Below are positions 26,507-35,631 of a stretch of DNA of 64,000 nucleotides, one piece after another; position 1 is the first letter of the stretch, and the number at the start of each line of letters is the position of its first letter. The notes beneath the pieces are model-generated. The model worked only from the letters and a program-made list of their open reading frames with translations, had not been told where the DNA came from and did no database searches. The DNA is from Paenibacillus elgii NBRC 100335 (GTDB lineage Bacteria > Bacillota > Bacilli > Paenibacillales > NBRC-103111), in the NCBI RefSeq assembly GCF_004000865.1, contig NZ_BIMB01000040.1, forward strand, positions 1-64,000, read 5' to 3'. Position numbers and translations under genes: made by a program.

Positions 26507-26521
26507 TATTTGCGGCAATTA
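26507..26521. promoter_or_regulatory. Second operator-like site
   Basis: TATTTGCGGCAATTA, sharing the core TTTGCGGCAA with the site at 26598-26612. It lies upstream of the importer -35 box, about 90 bases from the other copy. Confidence 0.45.
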
Positions 26522-26559
26522 TTGCAAAAATATATTTCGTTTTGCAGTGATCATTTCAG

Positions 26560-26588
26560 TTGACCTGACGCCCCGTTTTGCGTAACAT
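26560..26588 (+). promoter_or_regulatory. SigA-type promoter of the LacI-family gene
   Basis: TTGACC (26560-26565), a 17-base spacer, TAACAT (26583-26588). Transcription would begin near 26595, just before the palindrome at 26598. Confidence 0.7.
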
Positions 26589-26597
26589 GAAAAGTAG

Positions 26598-26612
26598 AAT
26601 TTGCGGCAAATT
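26598..26612. promoter_or_regulatory. Palindromic operator over the regulator's transcription start
   Basis: AATTTGC-G-GCAAATT, a perfect 15-base palindrome around a central G, located at the predicted start of the regulator transcript. It suggests autorepression. Confidence 0.55.
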
Positions 26613-26645
26613 TTCTCATTATCCGATAAGAAGCGGGGTTACGTT

Positions 26646-27701
26646 ATGCCAACACTGAAAGATATCGCGGACCGCGTCGGCGTGTCCGTCTCCACGGTGT
26701 CCCGCGTCTTGGCCAACGACGCCAACCGAACCGTGAATACCGCAACCAAACAAAAAATATGGGACGTCGCCCGGGAGCTCGGCTATCAGATCAAATCATC
26801 CGGCGACGACGGCAGAGGCGCACGAGGCATCGGCTGTATCGTGTCAACGCTTCAGAACCGCCACTATCACCCTTACTTCTCGGTCATTTGCGACGGCATC
26901 GAGAAGGAGCTGGCCAAGCACGGCTATAAAATCGCCTTCACCTATACGCAGGAAGAGCTGAAAAAGCCGGAAATTTTGAAGCATGTCGTTCAGGATAGCC
27001 AGGTCGAGGGCTTGATCGTTATCGAAGGTATTGAGGCCAAGTTATACAACCATCTGAAAAAGCACATGCGCAACATTGTCGGCATCGATGTGTCAGACCC
27101 CGACATTCCAACGATATCGTACGACCGGGTGGAGGCGGCGCGGCAGGCGGTCCATCATCTGATCGAGCAAGGCCACCGCGACATTTTGTTTATCGGAGGC
27201 ACCGGACGCTCCGGCAAATTCGAGAAGGAGAAGCGCTACCGGGGCTACCGGACGGCTTTGGAGCAGGCGGGGCTGCCGATTCGGGCGCAGCGGATCATCG
27301 ACGCCGGATGGGAGCCGAACAACGCGTATCAGCTCATGCTGCGGTATCTGGACAAGCACGTCGAAGATTTGCCGACGGCGGTTTTTGCCGCAAGCGACAT
27401 TATGGCGATGGCGGCGATGCGGGCAATTGCCGAGAAGGGCTACCGCATTCCGAGCGAGTTCGCCATCGTCGGCTTCGACGATAACGAGCCGTCGCGCTAC
27501 ACGATTCCGCCGCTGTCCACGATCCATATTCCGACGTACGAGATCGGCGTTGTTGCCGCAAAAACGATGCTGCAATGCATCCGCGATCCGTACCCGCTAC
27601 CGATCAAAATTTTGGTGCCGTTCGAGCCGATGTTCCGCCAATCGAGCGAATGGATATTGCCGGGAGAAGCCGCCCACAACAACAAAAGGACAGCCGAGTG
27701 A
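26646..27701 (+). CDS. LacI-family transcription regulator
   Basis: A 351-residue regulator. The N-terminal helix-turn-helix and hinge (LKDIADRVGVSVSTVSRVLA) bind the operator; the remaining 290 residues form a periplasmic-binding-protein fold with FGYDDNEPSR-like VGFDDNEPSRYTIPPLSTIH near the end. It would repress the divergent importer operon until a sugar binds. ATG 26646 begins exactly at the family start MPTLKDIA; the upstream TTG at 26601 lies in the operator. The ribosome-binding site is weak. A terminator overlaps its stop codon. Confidence 0.94.
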   Translation: MPTLKDIADRVGVSVSTVSRVLANDANRTVNTATKQKIWDVARELGYQIKSSGDDGRGARGIGCIVSTLQNRHYHPYFSVICDGIEKELAKHGYKIAFTYTQEELKKPEILKHVVQDSQVEGLIVIEGIEAKLYNHLKKHMRNIVGIDVSDPDIPTISYDRVEAARQAVHHLIEQGHRDILFIGGTGRSGKFEKEKRYRGYRTALEQAGLPIRAQRIIDAGWEPNNAYQLMLRYLDKHVEDLPTAVFAASDIMAMAAMRAIAEKGYRIPSEFAIVGFDDNEPSRYTIPPLSTIHIPTYEIGVVAAKTMLQCIRDPYPLPIKILVPFEPMFRQSSEWILPGEAAHNNKRTAE

Positions 27702-27725
27702 ACTTTCGCTCGGTCTGTCCTTTTT
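27684..27725. terminator. Bidirectional terminator
   Basis: AAAGGACAgCCGAG pairs with CTCGGtcTGTCCTTTTT around a short loop; the stop codon of the LacI-family gene (27699-27701) is inside the loop. T runs on both strands let it also end the convergent nagA gene. Confidence 0.85.
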
Positions 27726-27728
27726 CGT

Positions 27729-28880
27729 TTATACCGCTTGGCCGCCGTACACCATTTCGCCTTCGATCATCGTCCACCGGACGTGGTAGTCCGCGTCCAG
27801 CAGCACGATATCGGCGTCGGCGCCCGGCTCGATCCGCCCCTTGCCGGTCAAGCCGAGAATGCGGGCCGGCGTCGTTGAAGCCATCGCGACGGCTTCATGC
27901 AGCGGAATGCCCAGCTCTACCGTCTGACGGAGCGCCATGTTCATCGTGACCGTGCTGGAGGCAAGCGAGCCGTCCTGGAGCCGGGCGACGCCGTCCTTCA
28001 CTTCCACCTGATGGCCGCCGAACAGGTACGTTCCGTCGCCAAGTCCCATCGCCTGCAGCGCATCGGTAATGAGCACCATTCCTTCCGGGCCTTTCATCCG
28101 GTGCATCAGCCGGACGATGGCCGGATGCAGATGGACGCCGTCGACGATCGCTTGCAAGCTGACGCGTTCGTCCTCAAGCGCCGCGACGATGAGACCGGGC
28201 TCCCGGTGATGAATCGGCCGCATCCCGTTGAAGCAGTGCGTCATATGGCTGGCGCCCAGCGCGAACGCCTCTTTCGCTTCCTCGTAAGTCGCATCGGAGT
28301 GCGCCAGCGCAACGATGATTCCTTTGGCAGCCAAATGCGCCACAAGCTCTTTGCCACCGGGAAGCTCGGGAGCCAGCGTCACCATTTTCATTAGGTCGCC
28401 GGTCTGCCGGAGGATCTCCTCCATTTCCGCGAGATCGGGGTGCCGCAGGTAGCGCTCATTCTGCATACCTTTCCGCTTCGGATGCAAGTAAGGACCTTCC
28501 ATATGAATTCCGGCAATTCGCGCTCCGGGTTCACGTCCGGCCACACGCCGTACACACTCGATCATCGCCAGAAGCTGCTCGATCGTCGAGCTGACCGAAG
28601 TCGCCAGAAACGAAGTGCAGCCGGTCCGCACGCAGGCGCGGGACACCGCTTCAATGCTTTCGCACGTGCCGTCCATCATGTCGAACCCGTCCGCTCCGTG
28701 GATGTGGACGTCGATCATTCCAGGAATCAGCAGCCCGCCTTGGCCGTCGATGACGTTCGGCCCCTCCTGCCCCCCTTCCTTCACTTCGGCGATCCGCCCG
28801 TTCTCTACGAGCACGGAAGCCAGCGGCAGCACTTGATCGGCAAGCGCAACTCGAACATTCGTTATCCAACGATTTGTCAT
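27729..28880 (-). CDS. nagA: N-acetylglucosamine-6-phosphate deacetylase
   Basis: Removes acetate from N-acetylglucosamine-6-phosphate, giving glucosamine-6-phosphate, in amino-sugar breakdown and cell-wall recycling. This 383-residue amidohydrolase shows the metal motif IDVHIHGADGFDMMDG near 57, Glu in HMEGPYLHPKRKG near 130, AHSDATYEEA near 195, THCFNGMRPIHHREPG near 215 and catalytic Asp in LITDALQAMGLGDG near 275. Start ATG 28880 behind GGAGG. It stands alone here without nagB; it is convergent with the LacI-family gene, so a link to the sugar locus is possible but not shown. Confidence 0.93.
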   Translation of the reverse strand: MTNRWITNVRVALADQVLPLASVLVENGRIAEVKEGGQEGPNVIDGQGGLLIPGMIDVHIHGADGFDMMDGTCESIEAVSRACVRTGCTSFLATSVSSTIEQLLAMIECVRRVAGREPGARIAGIHMEGPYLHPKRKGMQNERYLRHPDLAEMEEILRQTGDLMKMVTLAPELPGGKELVAHLAAKGIIVALAHSDATYEEAKEAFALGASHMTHCFNGMRPIHHREPGLIVAALEDERVSLQAIVDGVHLHPAIVRLMHRMKGPEGMVLITDALQAMGLGDGTYLFGGHQVEVKDGVARLQDGSLASSTVTMNMALRQTVELGIPLHEAVAMASTTPARILGLTGKGRIEPGADADIVLLDADYHVRWTMIEGEMVYGGQAV

Positions 28881-28977
28881 GGGACGTACGACCTCCAAGT
28901 ATAATAAGATTCAAATCATGGCAGTGGCCGGAATTCCGCATCGAACAAAAAACTTTGGCCTGATCCAAGCATTCAAC

Positions 28978-29751
28978 TTACGGCTTGGCAGCCGTCAAAA
29001 TAAACCGGCTGCACGTCGTGTCGATATAACCGTGCTTGCGGATATGGACATGTATTTCTCCCAGGGCGCCCTCATACTTCCGTACGGAGAAATCCGGAAT
29101 CTGCCACGGGATCGCCTGCAAATAATAAATGATGGCTCCGATATCGTAGAACCTTGTCTTCGTGTGTTCCTCGTCACGAAATGTGATCCGTAGCCCGGCA
29201 CGCTCCAGCCCCTCCGCCGCCACTTCAAGGCGCCAATCGGCAAGCTCGAATGGCGGTGCGCCGAGCCAATCGTTGATTTCCCTATCGTTGTCCCCGCCGA
29301 CCTGCTGCGTAAGGAACGTGCCGCCCGGCTTCAGGATGCGTACGACTTCCTGCGGAGCGAACGATTCATGACGGTTGATGACCAGTTCAAACCGGGCGTC
29401 CTCCAATGCAAGACGCTCGTCGTCTTTCACCGGCACGACCGGCACGCCCAGCGGCTTCAGCCGTTCTGCGGCAACCGGGATATTCGGCTCATAGCCTTCG
29501 GTCGCCACGGTATCCGCCGGAAGCGGCGCGAGCGAAGCAAGAAACTCGCCACCACCCGTGCCCATGTCCAGCAGCGACCGGACGGCGGACAGCCGTTCCC
29601 GGACGTGAACGTAATAATTCCAGCGAAGCGGAAACTCTCGCATTCTTCCCGTATCGGTCAGACGCGAGAAATCCCATCCGGCAAACGGTTGATCGGTCTC
29701 GTTCAAGTAGTATTCAAATTCGGTTGGAGCAGGTTGAACCACCTTTTTCAC
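28978..29751 (-). CDS. SAM-dependent methyltransferase, class I
   Basis: A 257-residue Rossmann-fold methyltransferase. Motif I is LLDMGTGGGEFLASLAPL near residues 60-77, followed by TEGYEPNIPVAAERL (motif II), FELVINRHESF and VVRILKPGGTFLTQQVGG, which are typical of the ubiE-like small-molecule group. The middle shows 'EEHTKTRFYDIGAIIYYLQAI', often seen in uncharacterised Bacillus/Paenibacillus methyltransferases. Substrate unknown. Single gene on the minus strand. Confidence 0.85.
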   Translation of the reverse strand: MKKVVQPAPTEFEYYLNETDQPFAGWDFSRLTDTGRMREFPLRWNYYVHVRERLSAVRSLLDMGTGGGEFLASLAPLPADTVATEGYEPNIPVAAERLKPLGVPVVPVKDDERLALEDARFELVINRHESFAPQEVVRILKPGGTFLTQQVGGDNDREINDWLGAPPFELADWRLEVAAEGLERAGLRITFRDEEHTKTRFYDIGAIIYYLQAIPWQIPDFSVRKYEGALGEIHVHIRKHGYIDTTCSRFILTAAKP

Positions 29752-29771
29752 CCCCGTGTTTGGTTAGAAAC

Positions 29772-29826
29772 AAAAAAATAGCGCTGCACCGCCGCAACGC
29801 TAAAGCGTCCGACAGGCTTCGCTATT
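29772..29826 (-). terminator. Rho-independent terminator after the NlpC/P60 gene
   Basis: On the minus strand TAGCG pairs with CGCTA at the base, with a second inner AGCG/CGCT stem, followed by TTTTTTTG. It lies about 50 bases past the stop of the NlpC/P60 gene. Confidence 0.7.
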
Positions 29827-29875
29827 CATTATGGATCAAATTTTCATTTTTTTCAACAAAAATAAATTGTTTCTC

Positions 29876-30493
29876 CTATTTTTGATCCGGAATAACTCGC
29901 CGTGCGAACAAGAAATGCTGGTACCAATACTCTCCTTCTTTCTCGTCCTTATGAATATTGCTGATCACTACGCCGATCCCGGGCTGATACGTATGAAGAA
30001 TTTTTCCTTCCCCCATATAGATCCCCACATGCCGGACTTTATTGAGACCCGTTTCATTCGGAAAATCTTCGTCCGAGAAAAACATCAAGTCGCCTCGCCG
30101 CATGTTCATGAACGCAATTTCTGTTCCTTGTACCGCTTGCTCTCTGGCGTTATAGCCTAGCGAGACCCCGTGATGACCGTACAAATATTGAACGTAGGAC
30201 GAGCAATCGAACGCCTTGTCCTCAAACCGTTCCGTCCCGTAGACGTATGGAGTCCCCATATATTTGACGCCTTCCGCGATAATGGCATCGGCCGTTGTGC
30301 GCCACGATTTGGCGCCGCCAGCTTCCTTCATGCGCACGCTGCTGTCCGGCGTGGGCGGCAAGGCCGCTTTTTCACCCGGCACGTTCGAGTTGATCCGGCT
30401 TTTCGGCTGCGGCTGACTGCAGGAAGCAGCCGCTCCTGCAACGAACAGCAAGACGGATAGCGTCCATACGATGCTTTGCCACGATTTGCCCAT
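29876..30493 (-). CDS. NlpC/P60-family lipoprotein endopeptidase
   Basis: A 205-residue cell-wall hydrolase. A lipoprotein-type signal ends AGAAASC with the likely lipidated Cys near 24, then a short linker, then the NlpC/P60 domain (about 65-200). Catalytic Cys is in KAFDCSSYVQYLYGHHG near residue 95 and His in VRHVGIYMGEGKILHT near 151. Such enzymes cut D-gamma-Glu-diaminopimelate links in peptidoglycan peptides. It lacks LysM or SH3 targeting domains, so anchoring would be by lipid. The next gene upstream on the same strand encodes cardiolipin synthase, 74 bases away. Confidence 0.9.
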   Translation of the reverse strand: MGKSWQSIVWTLSVLLFVAGAAASCSQPQPKSRINSNVPGEKAALPPTPDSSVRMKEAGGAKSWRTTADAIIAEGVKYMGTPYVYGTERFEDKAFDCSSYVQYLYGHHGVSLGYNAREQAVQGTEIAFMNMRRGDLMFFSDEDFPNETGLNKVRHVGIYMGEGKILHTYQPGIGVVISNIHKDEKEGEYWYQHFLFARRVIPDQK

Positions 30494-30567
30494 GCAATCC
30501 CTCCTCCTCCCTATTGTGAAAATAGGAAGGCAAGGCTATGCGAGGGAATTGATGGCGGGACCGCGAT

Positions 30568-32025
30568 CTATAAGATCGGCGACAGCAATCGGGTAACCGA
30601 CTCGCGCGCGCGGTGAAAGCGCGGACGGCTGTAATACCGCTCCAGCGTCAATTCCGTGCAGTGCTTCAGATCGTGTTCGAATATTTTTTTCAGCTTGGAC
30701 GCGGTATTCCCTCCGTAGATCAAAGCATTGACTTCAAAATTGAGCTTGAAGCTGCGGATATCGATATTAGCCGTTCCGACGGACCCGACCTTCCCATCGG
30801 CTACGATCGTCTTGGCATGTATGAAGCCCCGGTGATACAAGTAGCACTTGACGCCGACATCGAGCAGATCGCCCAAATAAGAGAACGACGCCCAATATAC
30901 GATTTTATGATCAGGTACGGCAGGAAGCATAATTTTGATGTCCACCCCGGATAATGCGGCCATCTTCAATGCATTCAGCAGACTTTCGTCAGGAATGAAA
31001 TACGGCGTCTGCAAATAAACGGACGCCTTGGCGGAGTTGATCACTTTAATATAGGCATTTTTGATCTGCTCCCGATCGTTGTTAGGTCCGCTCGACAAAA
31101 TTTGCACCCCTGCGTGCCCCTCGTGAATCGGCAGCGGGAAATACTCCTCGATCGGGTTCAGCTTGATTCGTGAAGCCAGATTCCAATCCATAATGAACTG
31201 CGCCTGCATCTGAAGCACGGAGCTGCCTTCAATTCGCAGATGCGTATCCCGCCACGGGCCGAAGCGCGAATCCAGCCCCAGATACTCATCCCCGACGTTA
31301 AACCCGCCGATGTATCCGCACGTTCCGTCGATGATCGCCAGCTTCCGGTGATTCCGGAAGTTCAGCCGCATGTTCACATACGGAATGCGGGACGGGAAAA
31401 AGGCGGATGCCTGCCCACCTGCCGCCAGAAGCGGCCGGAAGAAGTGCTTGGATAGTCCCGCGCACCCAATATCGTCGTATAAAAAACGGACCTGCACGCC
31501 TTCCTTCGCCTTTTCGCTGAGCGCGGCGATCAGCCTCCGGCCCAATCCGTCGTCCCGGACAATGTAATACATCAGATGAATGTGATGCTTCGCCCCGGCG
31601 ATCGCCTCGAAGAGCGAGTCGAATTTGCGGTTGCCTTCCGTAAAAATGTCGATCCGGTTATCTTGCGTAAAGAAGGCGTAGCCGTTCTGCAAATTCATAT
31701 AGATCATATCATGGTAATCTTCCATGACCGGATCGTGGTATTCGATCCGGCGCATAGCGACCGCATCAATCTGCTTCTCGACCAGCAGCGCCATGTTATG
31801 CAGCTGCGCTTCCTGCGCTTTATAAATTTTGCGCTTGCTGAGGTTTTGCCCGAACAGCAAATAAGCGACGAATCCAATCCCCGGCAAAAACAGCAGGACC
31901 ATCAGCCACGCCCACGTGACTCCGATATTTCGTCGCTCCAGAAAGATGACGGCAAACGCAAACATGATGTTAATAAACGAAAGCACGAAGTATAAATTTC
32001 CGAAGATGTTCAACCTGCCAGCCAC
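30568..32025 (-). CDS. cls: Cardiolipin synthase
   Basis: Condenses two phosphatidylglycerol molecules into cardiolipin and glycerol at the membrane. A 485-residue phospholipase-D-family enzyme: two N-terminal membrane helices (about 8-62), then two HKD motifs, HRKLAIIDGTCGYIGGFN near 225 and HAKTIVADGKVGSVGTANID near 405. Length and order match Bacillus ClsA. The start codon is followed at once by the first helix. It is transcribed toward the NlpC/P60 gene. Confidence 0.94.
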   Translation of the reverse strand: MAGRLNIFGNLYFVLSFINIMFAFAVIFLERRNIGVTWAWLMVLLFLPGIGFVAYLLFGQNLSKRKIYKAQEAQLHNMALLVEKQIDAVAMRRIEYHDPVMEDYHDMIYMNLQNGYAFFTQDNRIDIFTEGNRKFDSLFEAIAGAKHHIHLMYYIVRDDGLGRRLIAALSEKAKEGVQVRFLYDDIGCAGLSKHFFRPLLAAGGQASAFFPSRIPYVNMRLNFRNHRKLAIIDGTCGYIGGFNVGDEYLGLDSRFGPWRDTHLRIEGSSVLQMQAQFIMDWNLASRIKLNPIEEYFPLPIHEGHAGVQILSSGPNNDREQIKNAYIKVINSAKASVYLQTPYFIPDESLLNALKMAALSGVDIKIMLPAVPDHKIVYWASFSYLGDLLDVGVKCYLYHRGFIHAKTIVADGKVGSVGTANIDIRSFKLNFEVNALIYGGNTASKLKKIFEHDLKHCTELTLERYYSRPRFHRARESVTRLLSPIL

Positions 32026-32112
32026 CTTTTTTACTGCCCAACGGACCTTATGATCCTTTCATTGTAGCATTGGGCCTTAACCGGGGCAACCGGGTAGAGC
32101 CGTCACTGCGGA

Positions 32113-32141
32113 TTGAAAACATGCCGGAAAAAGCATACAAT
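32113..32141 (+). promoter_or_regulatory. SigA-type promoter of the nitroreductase gene
   Basis: TTGAAA (32113-32118), a 17-base spacer, TACAAT (32136-32141). The start codon is 72 bases downstream. Confidence 0.75.
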
Positions 32142-32212
32142 AATCGTTGATCGTCAGCGTCATCATTCCTTAATTTCATTATTTATTGGACTGGTTTGGA
32201 GGAGCGGAAATC

Positions 32213-32776
32213 ATGACTAATACGATTACGGAAGCGCTGCGCCACCGTAGAGCCGTGCGCAATTTTCAAGCCCGCGAAGTCGAAACGGACAAGATCGAAA
32301 AGCTGCTGGAGGCTGCAACGTCGGCGCCGAACGACCGGCTTCGAGAGCCGTGGCACTTCTATGTGGTGCGTGGCGAGGCCAAGGAGCGCTACACGGAACT
32401 GGCGCTTGCCTTCCTGCAGGAGCGGTTTCCTACGAAGCCGGAGCTGATCGAAGCTTCCATGACGGCGGTCCGGAACACGCCGCTTCTTATCGTTGTCGCA
32501 TCGGATGTCGTGCCAGGCGATGCGGAAGCGTCCGAGGACAACGAATACGCCGTTGCCTGCGCCATCCATTCCATGTGGCTGGCGGCCGGCGAGCTTGGCC
32601 TTGGCATGGTTTGGAGAACCCGGGGCGTCGGCTTGGTCCGGGACGAACGGCTTCACCGTTTTGTAGGCGCGACGGAAGGGCAAAAAATCATAGCCACGCT
32701 TTGCGTAGGCTACCCCGAAGGCGAAGCTGCGCCGACGAAACGAACGACGTTCACGGAAAAAACTACGTGGCTGTAA
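32213..32776 (+). CDS. Nitroreductase-family flavoprotein
   Basis: A 187-residue FMN-dependent NAD(P)H oxidoreductase. It begins with the family motif ITEALRHRRAVRNFQ (FMN phosphate-binding arginines), has APNDRLREPWHFYVV near 42-56, a central AIHSMWLAAGELGLGMVWRT and the end IATLCVGYPEGEAAPTKRT. Members reduce nitroaromatics, quinones or enones; the small size fits the YdjA/YfkO branch. Start ATG 32213, nine bases after GGAGGAG. Single gene between a clear promoter and a clear terminator. Confidence 0.91.
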   Translation: MTNTITEALRHRRAVRNFQAREVETDKIEKLLEAATSAPNDRLREPWHFYVVRGEAKERYTELALAFLQERFPTKPELIEASMTAVRNTPLLIVVASDVVPGDAEASEDNEYAVACAIHSMWLAAGELGLGMVWRTRGVGLVRDERLHRFVGATEGQKIIATLCVGYPEGEAAPTKRTTFTEKTTWL

Positions 32777-32786
32777 TCTGAATCGC

Positions 32787-32835
32787 AAAAAGGACGTGCC
32801 CCATGCTTCTATAGCATGTGGACACGTCCTTTTTT
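32787..32835. terminator. Strong bidirectional terminator
   Basis: AAAAAGGACGTG (32787-32798) pairs with CACGTCCTTTTTT (32823-32835), and an inner CCATGC/GCATGTGG stem extends it. It separates the convergent nitroreductase and MOSC genes. Confidence 0.92.
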
Positions 32836-32869
32836 CACAAAGCCGAAGCCGACAACCCGCCTCGGCTCC

Positions 32870-33547
32870 TTAGGCTTGACCGGTCAACCGTTCCTTCGTA
32901 TCGGTTTCGATGCCGCCGAGCCGTTTCTCGAACGTTTTGCGCCAGCTGTCGGACAGCTGATCAACGGCCAGCATGGCGCGCATTCCTTCTGCATTCTGCT
33001 TCTCATGATGCATTATGCGATTGGCGAACGTAACCGTTCGGCCATGCGAATGACGCTCCAGCAAGATTAGCTCGTCCTCTGCGGCGACGTTCCCTTCCTG
33101 CAGCACCCGGAAGTAATAGCCGGTATAGCCGGTGTTCTGCACCCAGAGCGGCAGCTCGGGTACGCCGTATTTAACCGACAGCTTGAAGCAAGGCTGTCGC
33201 GGCTGGCTGACCTGCAGTATGGCGCCGCCTACCTGAAATGTATCCCCGATACAGACATCGTCTTCCAGCAAGCCTCGCGTCGTCAAATTTTCGCCAAATG
33301 CGCCGTATTGCAACTCTCTTCCGAGCTGCTTGACCCAATAAGCATAATGCTCGTAAGGATAGACGCACACCGCTTTGTCTTTGCCGCCGTGATGTACTAG
33401 ATCCGCCTGCCCGTCCCCGTCGAAATTCAAGGAAGACAGGAATACCTCACCCTCGACGGGATGCTTGTAAATGCCCGTGGACACTTCCTTTTTCTCAAAC
33501 GGAACGGGTTGTGGTTTACCTACATTAAGAGAAACAATCTTGATCAT
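32870..33547 (-). CDS. MOSC-domain protein (YiiM-like)
   Basis: A 225-residue MOSC-domain protein: IVSLNVGKPQPVPF at the N-terminus, VEGEVFLSSLNFDGDGQADL, HGGKDKAVCVYPYEHYAYW near 60-78, GAFGENLTTRGLLEDDVCIGD near 95, and the conserved Cys in QPRQPCFKLSVKYG near 133. This is the YiiM/YflK branch, linked to molybdenum-cofactor-dependent reduction of N-hydroxylated compounds. No molybdenum-cofactor genes are in the window. Convergent with the nitroreductase gene. Confidence 0.9.
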   Translation of the reverse strand: MIKIVSLNVGKPQPVPFEKKEVSTGIYKHPVEGEVFLSSLNFDGDGQADLVHHGGKDKAVCVYPYEHYAYWVKQLGRELQYGAFGENLTTRGLLEDDVCIGDTFQVGGAILQVSQPRQPCFKLSVKYGVPELPLWVQNTGYTGYYFRVLQEGNVAAEDELILLERHSHGRTVTFANRIMHHEKQNAEGMRAMLAVDQLSDSWRKTFEKRLGGIETDTKERLTGQA

Positions 33548-33670
33548 CTTCTACTCCAGCTCCTGCCATCGAAAATTGCATTGTTCATTTCACTATACAG
33601 GAAAATACGCCGGCATAAAAGAACTCATTAGAACGTAATGTAGAGCATTCCTATTCCTGTTCCCAGGCGG

Positions 33671-35062
33671 TCAGTCTGCGAACGTGGCATAGAGCAGGTA
33701 AATATTCAATGCCAGAATAAAGATGGCAACAATCCAAGACAAGACCGTCAGCCACCGGGCATTGACGAATTCGCCCATTTTTTTCTTATCGCTCGTAAAT
33801 TTAACGAGAGGGATGACGGCGAACGACAATTGGAAAGATAAGATGACCTGGCTGAGAATGAGCAGCTTCGCCGTTCCGCTCTCTCCCGCAATAGCGGTAA
33901 CGATGACGGCAGGGATGATCGCAATCAGTCGTGTGATCAACCGGCGCAACCACGAAGGCATCCGGAAGTTGAGGAAGCCTTCCATAACGATCTGCCCGGC
34001 CAGCGTCCCGGTTAACGTCGAGTTTTGTCCCGAGGCCAGAAGCGCTACACCGAACAAAATACTTCCGACAGCGGTTCCCAGCAGCGGCGTCAGCAGTTGA
34101 TAAGCGTCGTTGATTTCCGCCACTTCGGTTAAGCCCGCCCGGTGAAATGTCGCAGCCGATAATATCAGAATCGCCGCATTAATGAATAGCGCGAAAAACA
34201 AAGCGATGCTCGAATCCCAAGTGGCGTATTTGATCGCCTGCCGCTTACCGGCCGTCGTCTGCTCGAATTGCCGCGTTTGCACGATCGACGAATGAAGATA
34301 CAGGTTATGCGGCATGACCGTCGCACCCAAAATGCCGATGGCAATGTAAAGCATAGCCGGATTGGTAACGATCTGCGTCGTCGGTACGAATCCCAAGGCG
34401 ATACCGCCGATGTCCGGCTTGGACAAAAAGATTTCGACCGCGAAGCAGGCGCCGATCGTCGCGATCAGCACGATGACCAACGTTTCGATGTAACGGAAGC
34501 CTTTGTTTTGCAGCAGCAGCACAAGCAGCACGTCCAGCACGGTGATCATGACCCCGTACAGCAGCGGAATACCGAACAGCAGCTGCAGCGCAATGGCCGA
34601 ACCGATGACCTCGGCCAGATCGCACGCGGCGATGGCCAGCTCGCACAACACCCACAGCATCATCGAGACCGGCTTGCTATAGTGGTCGCGGCACGCTTGA
34701 GCAAGGTCCCGGCCGGTGACGATTCCGAGCTTCCCGGCAAGCGCCTGCAGCAGAACCGCCATCAGATTCGAAATCAGAATAACCGATAACAGCGAGTAGC
34801 CGAATACGGAGCCTCCGGCAATAGCCGTAGCCCAGTTCCCCGGGTCCATATACCCTACGGCAACCAAATAACCAGGTCCGGCAAAAGCCAAAAACTTTTT
34901 AATCCAGCTTCCGCTCTTCGGGATTTTCAAGGAACGGTATACTTCAGGCAGCGTATGCTGCGTTCTTTCCAATCTCCAGCCACTCTCGTTTTCCGTACGC
35001 TCTTTTCTTTTGGCACTCGGGCTTTGTTCGATTCTCGTTTGTACTCCCAGTTCTTCATTCAT
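33671..35062 (-). CDS. mntH: Nramp-family Mn2+/H+ symporter
   Basis: Proton-coupled Mn2+ (and other divalent metal) importer. At 463 residues it has eleven membrane helices and both Nramp metal-site motifs: the first-helix [15 protein letters not shown] near 74-88 and the sixth-helix [19 protein letters not shown] near 250-268. A hydrophilic stretch of about 60 residues precedes the first helix, longer than in many relatives. On the minus strand upstream, TTGACT with an imperfect downstream box (AATATA) could be its promoter; I could not identify a convincing MntR site. Confidence 0.93.
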   Translation of the reverse strand: MNEELGVQTRIEQSPSAKRKERTENESGWRLERTQHTLPEVYRSLKIPKSGSWIKKFLAFAGPGYLVAVGYMDPGNWATAIAGGSVFGYSLLSVILISNLMAVLLQALAGKLGIVTGRDLAQACRDHYSKPVSMMLWVLCELAIAACDLAEVIGSAIALQLLFGIPLLYGVMITVLDVLLVLLLQNKGFRYIETLVIVLIATIGACFAVEIFLSKPDIGGIALGFVPTTQIVTNPAMLYIAIGILGATVMPHNLYLHSSIVQTRQFEQTTAGKRQAIKYATWDSSIALFFALFINAAILILSAATFHRAGLTEVAEINDAYQLLTPLLGTAVGSILFGVALLASGQNSTLTGTLAGQIVMEGFLNFRMPSWLRRLITRLIAIIPAVIVTAIAGESGTAKLLILSQVILSFQLSFAVIPLVKFTSDKKKMGEFVNARWLTVLSWIVAIFILALNIYLLYATFAD

Positions 35063-35403
35063 GGTCTACACCTCAATCTGTATATATTCCAGCAACAAGA
35101 TGCCCCAGTCAAAAAATGATGTCATAATCTAACATTCATGTCCCGGGCTAAATTTGTTGTCCTAGCGCAACTTTTAGGGTAAAAAAATAGTCGTAGAAAA
35201 TACTATTCAGATTAAAATAATTCTATACTAAAAATTTTACTCATCTATTCGCTTTCGTCAAGAATTATTTTTTAGGAGGCGCGGCGGGGATAAAACCTTG
35301 AGCGAGAATCTAGCGGGAATACATCCGCAGAAAGGGGCATATCGTAGGAAACAGCGTTCCATTCGTGGGGCGACCATCGAAAGCGAAAGGGTTGGATGAG
35401 ACG
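35063..35403. other. 341-base intergenic region between mntH and the 74-residue gene
   Basis: This AT-rich stretch holds the promoters of two divergent genes. On the minus strand TTGACT (near 35113-35118) may be the mntH -35. A loose dyad GTTG...CAAC near 35158-35173 could be a metal-regulator site but does not match a known MntR box well. I see no open frame with a ribosome-binding site. Confidence 0.4.
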
Positions 35404-35628
35404 ATGTGGGAAAGCGTGCTAAAAAAAGATCAGTTCGAGATTCAGATGAATCCGACGTACAAGTCGATCCTGTTCCAGGTTTCGGACACGACGACAGGAT
35501 CGGAAGGCAGGCCGGCATTAGTGCTGAACCAAGCCGAGCTGTTCGAACTGCTGCACGCCTTTCTGGCGATTAACCGCTCCTTTAACCGGGAGACCATGTA
35601 CTATGAAGAGGAGCCTGACGGCGCCTAA
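35404..35628 (+). CDS. Small conserved-looking protein, function unknown
   Basis: A 74-residue soluble acidic protein: MWESVLKKDQFEIQMNPTYK, then ILFQVSDTTTGSEGRPALVL, then an amphipathic helix QAELFELLHAFLAINRSFNR and an acidic tail. It has no signal, membrane segment, cysteine or known motif. I choose ATG 35404; a GTG at 35365 would add 13 basic residues, and neither start has a strong ribosome-binding site. It ends at a terminator shared with the convergent glycogen operon. Codon use and well-formed secondary structure argue that it is real. Confidence 0.65.
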   Translation: MWESVLKKDQFEIQMNPTYKSILFQVSDTTTGSEGRPALVLNQAELFELLHAFLAINRSFNRETMYYEEEPDGA

Positions 35629-35631
35629 GCC

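Noticed and set aside
35063..35403. MntR operator or Mn2+ riboswitch upstream of mntH
   Set aside because: Only a loose GTTG/CAAC dyad is visible; no clear MntR box and no yybP-ykoY-like structure.
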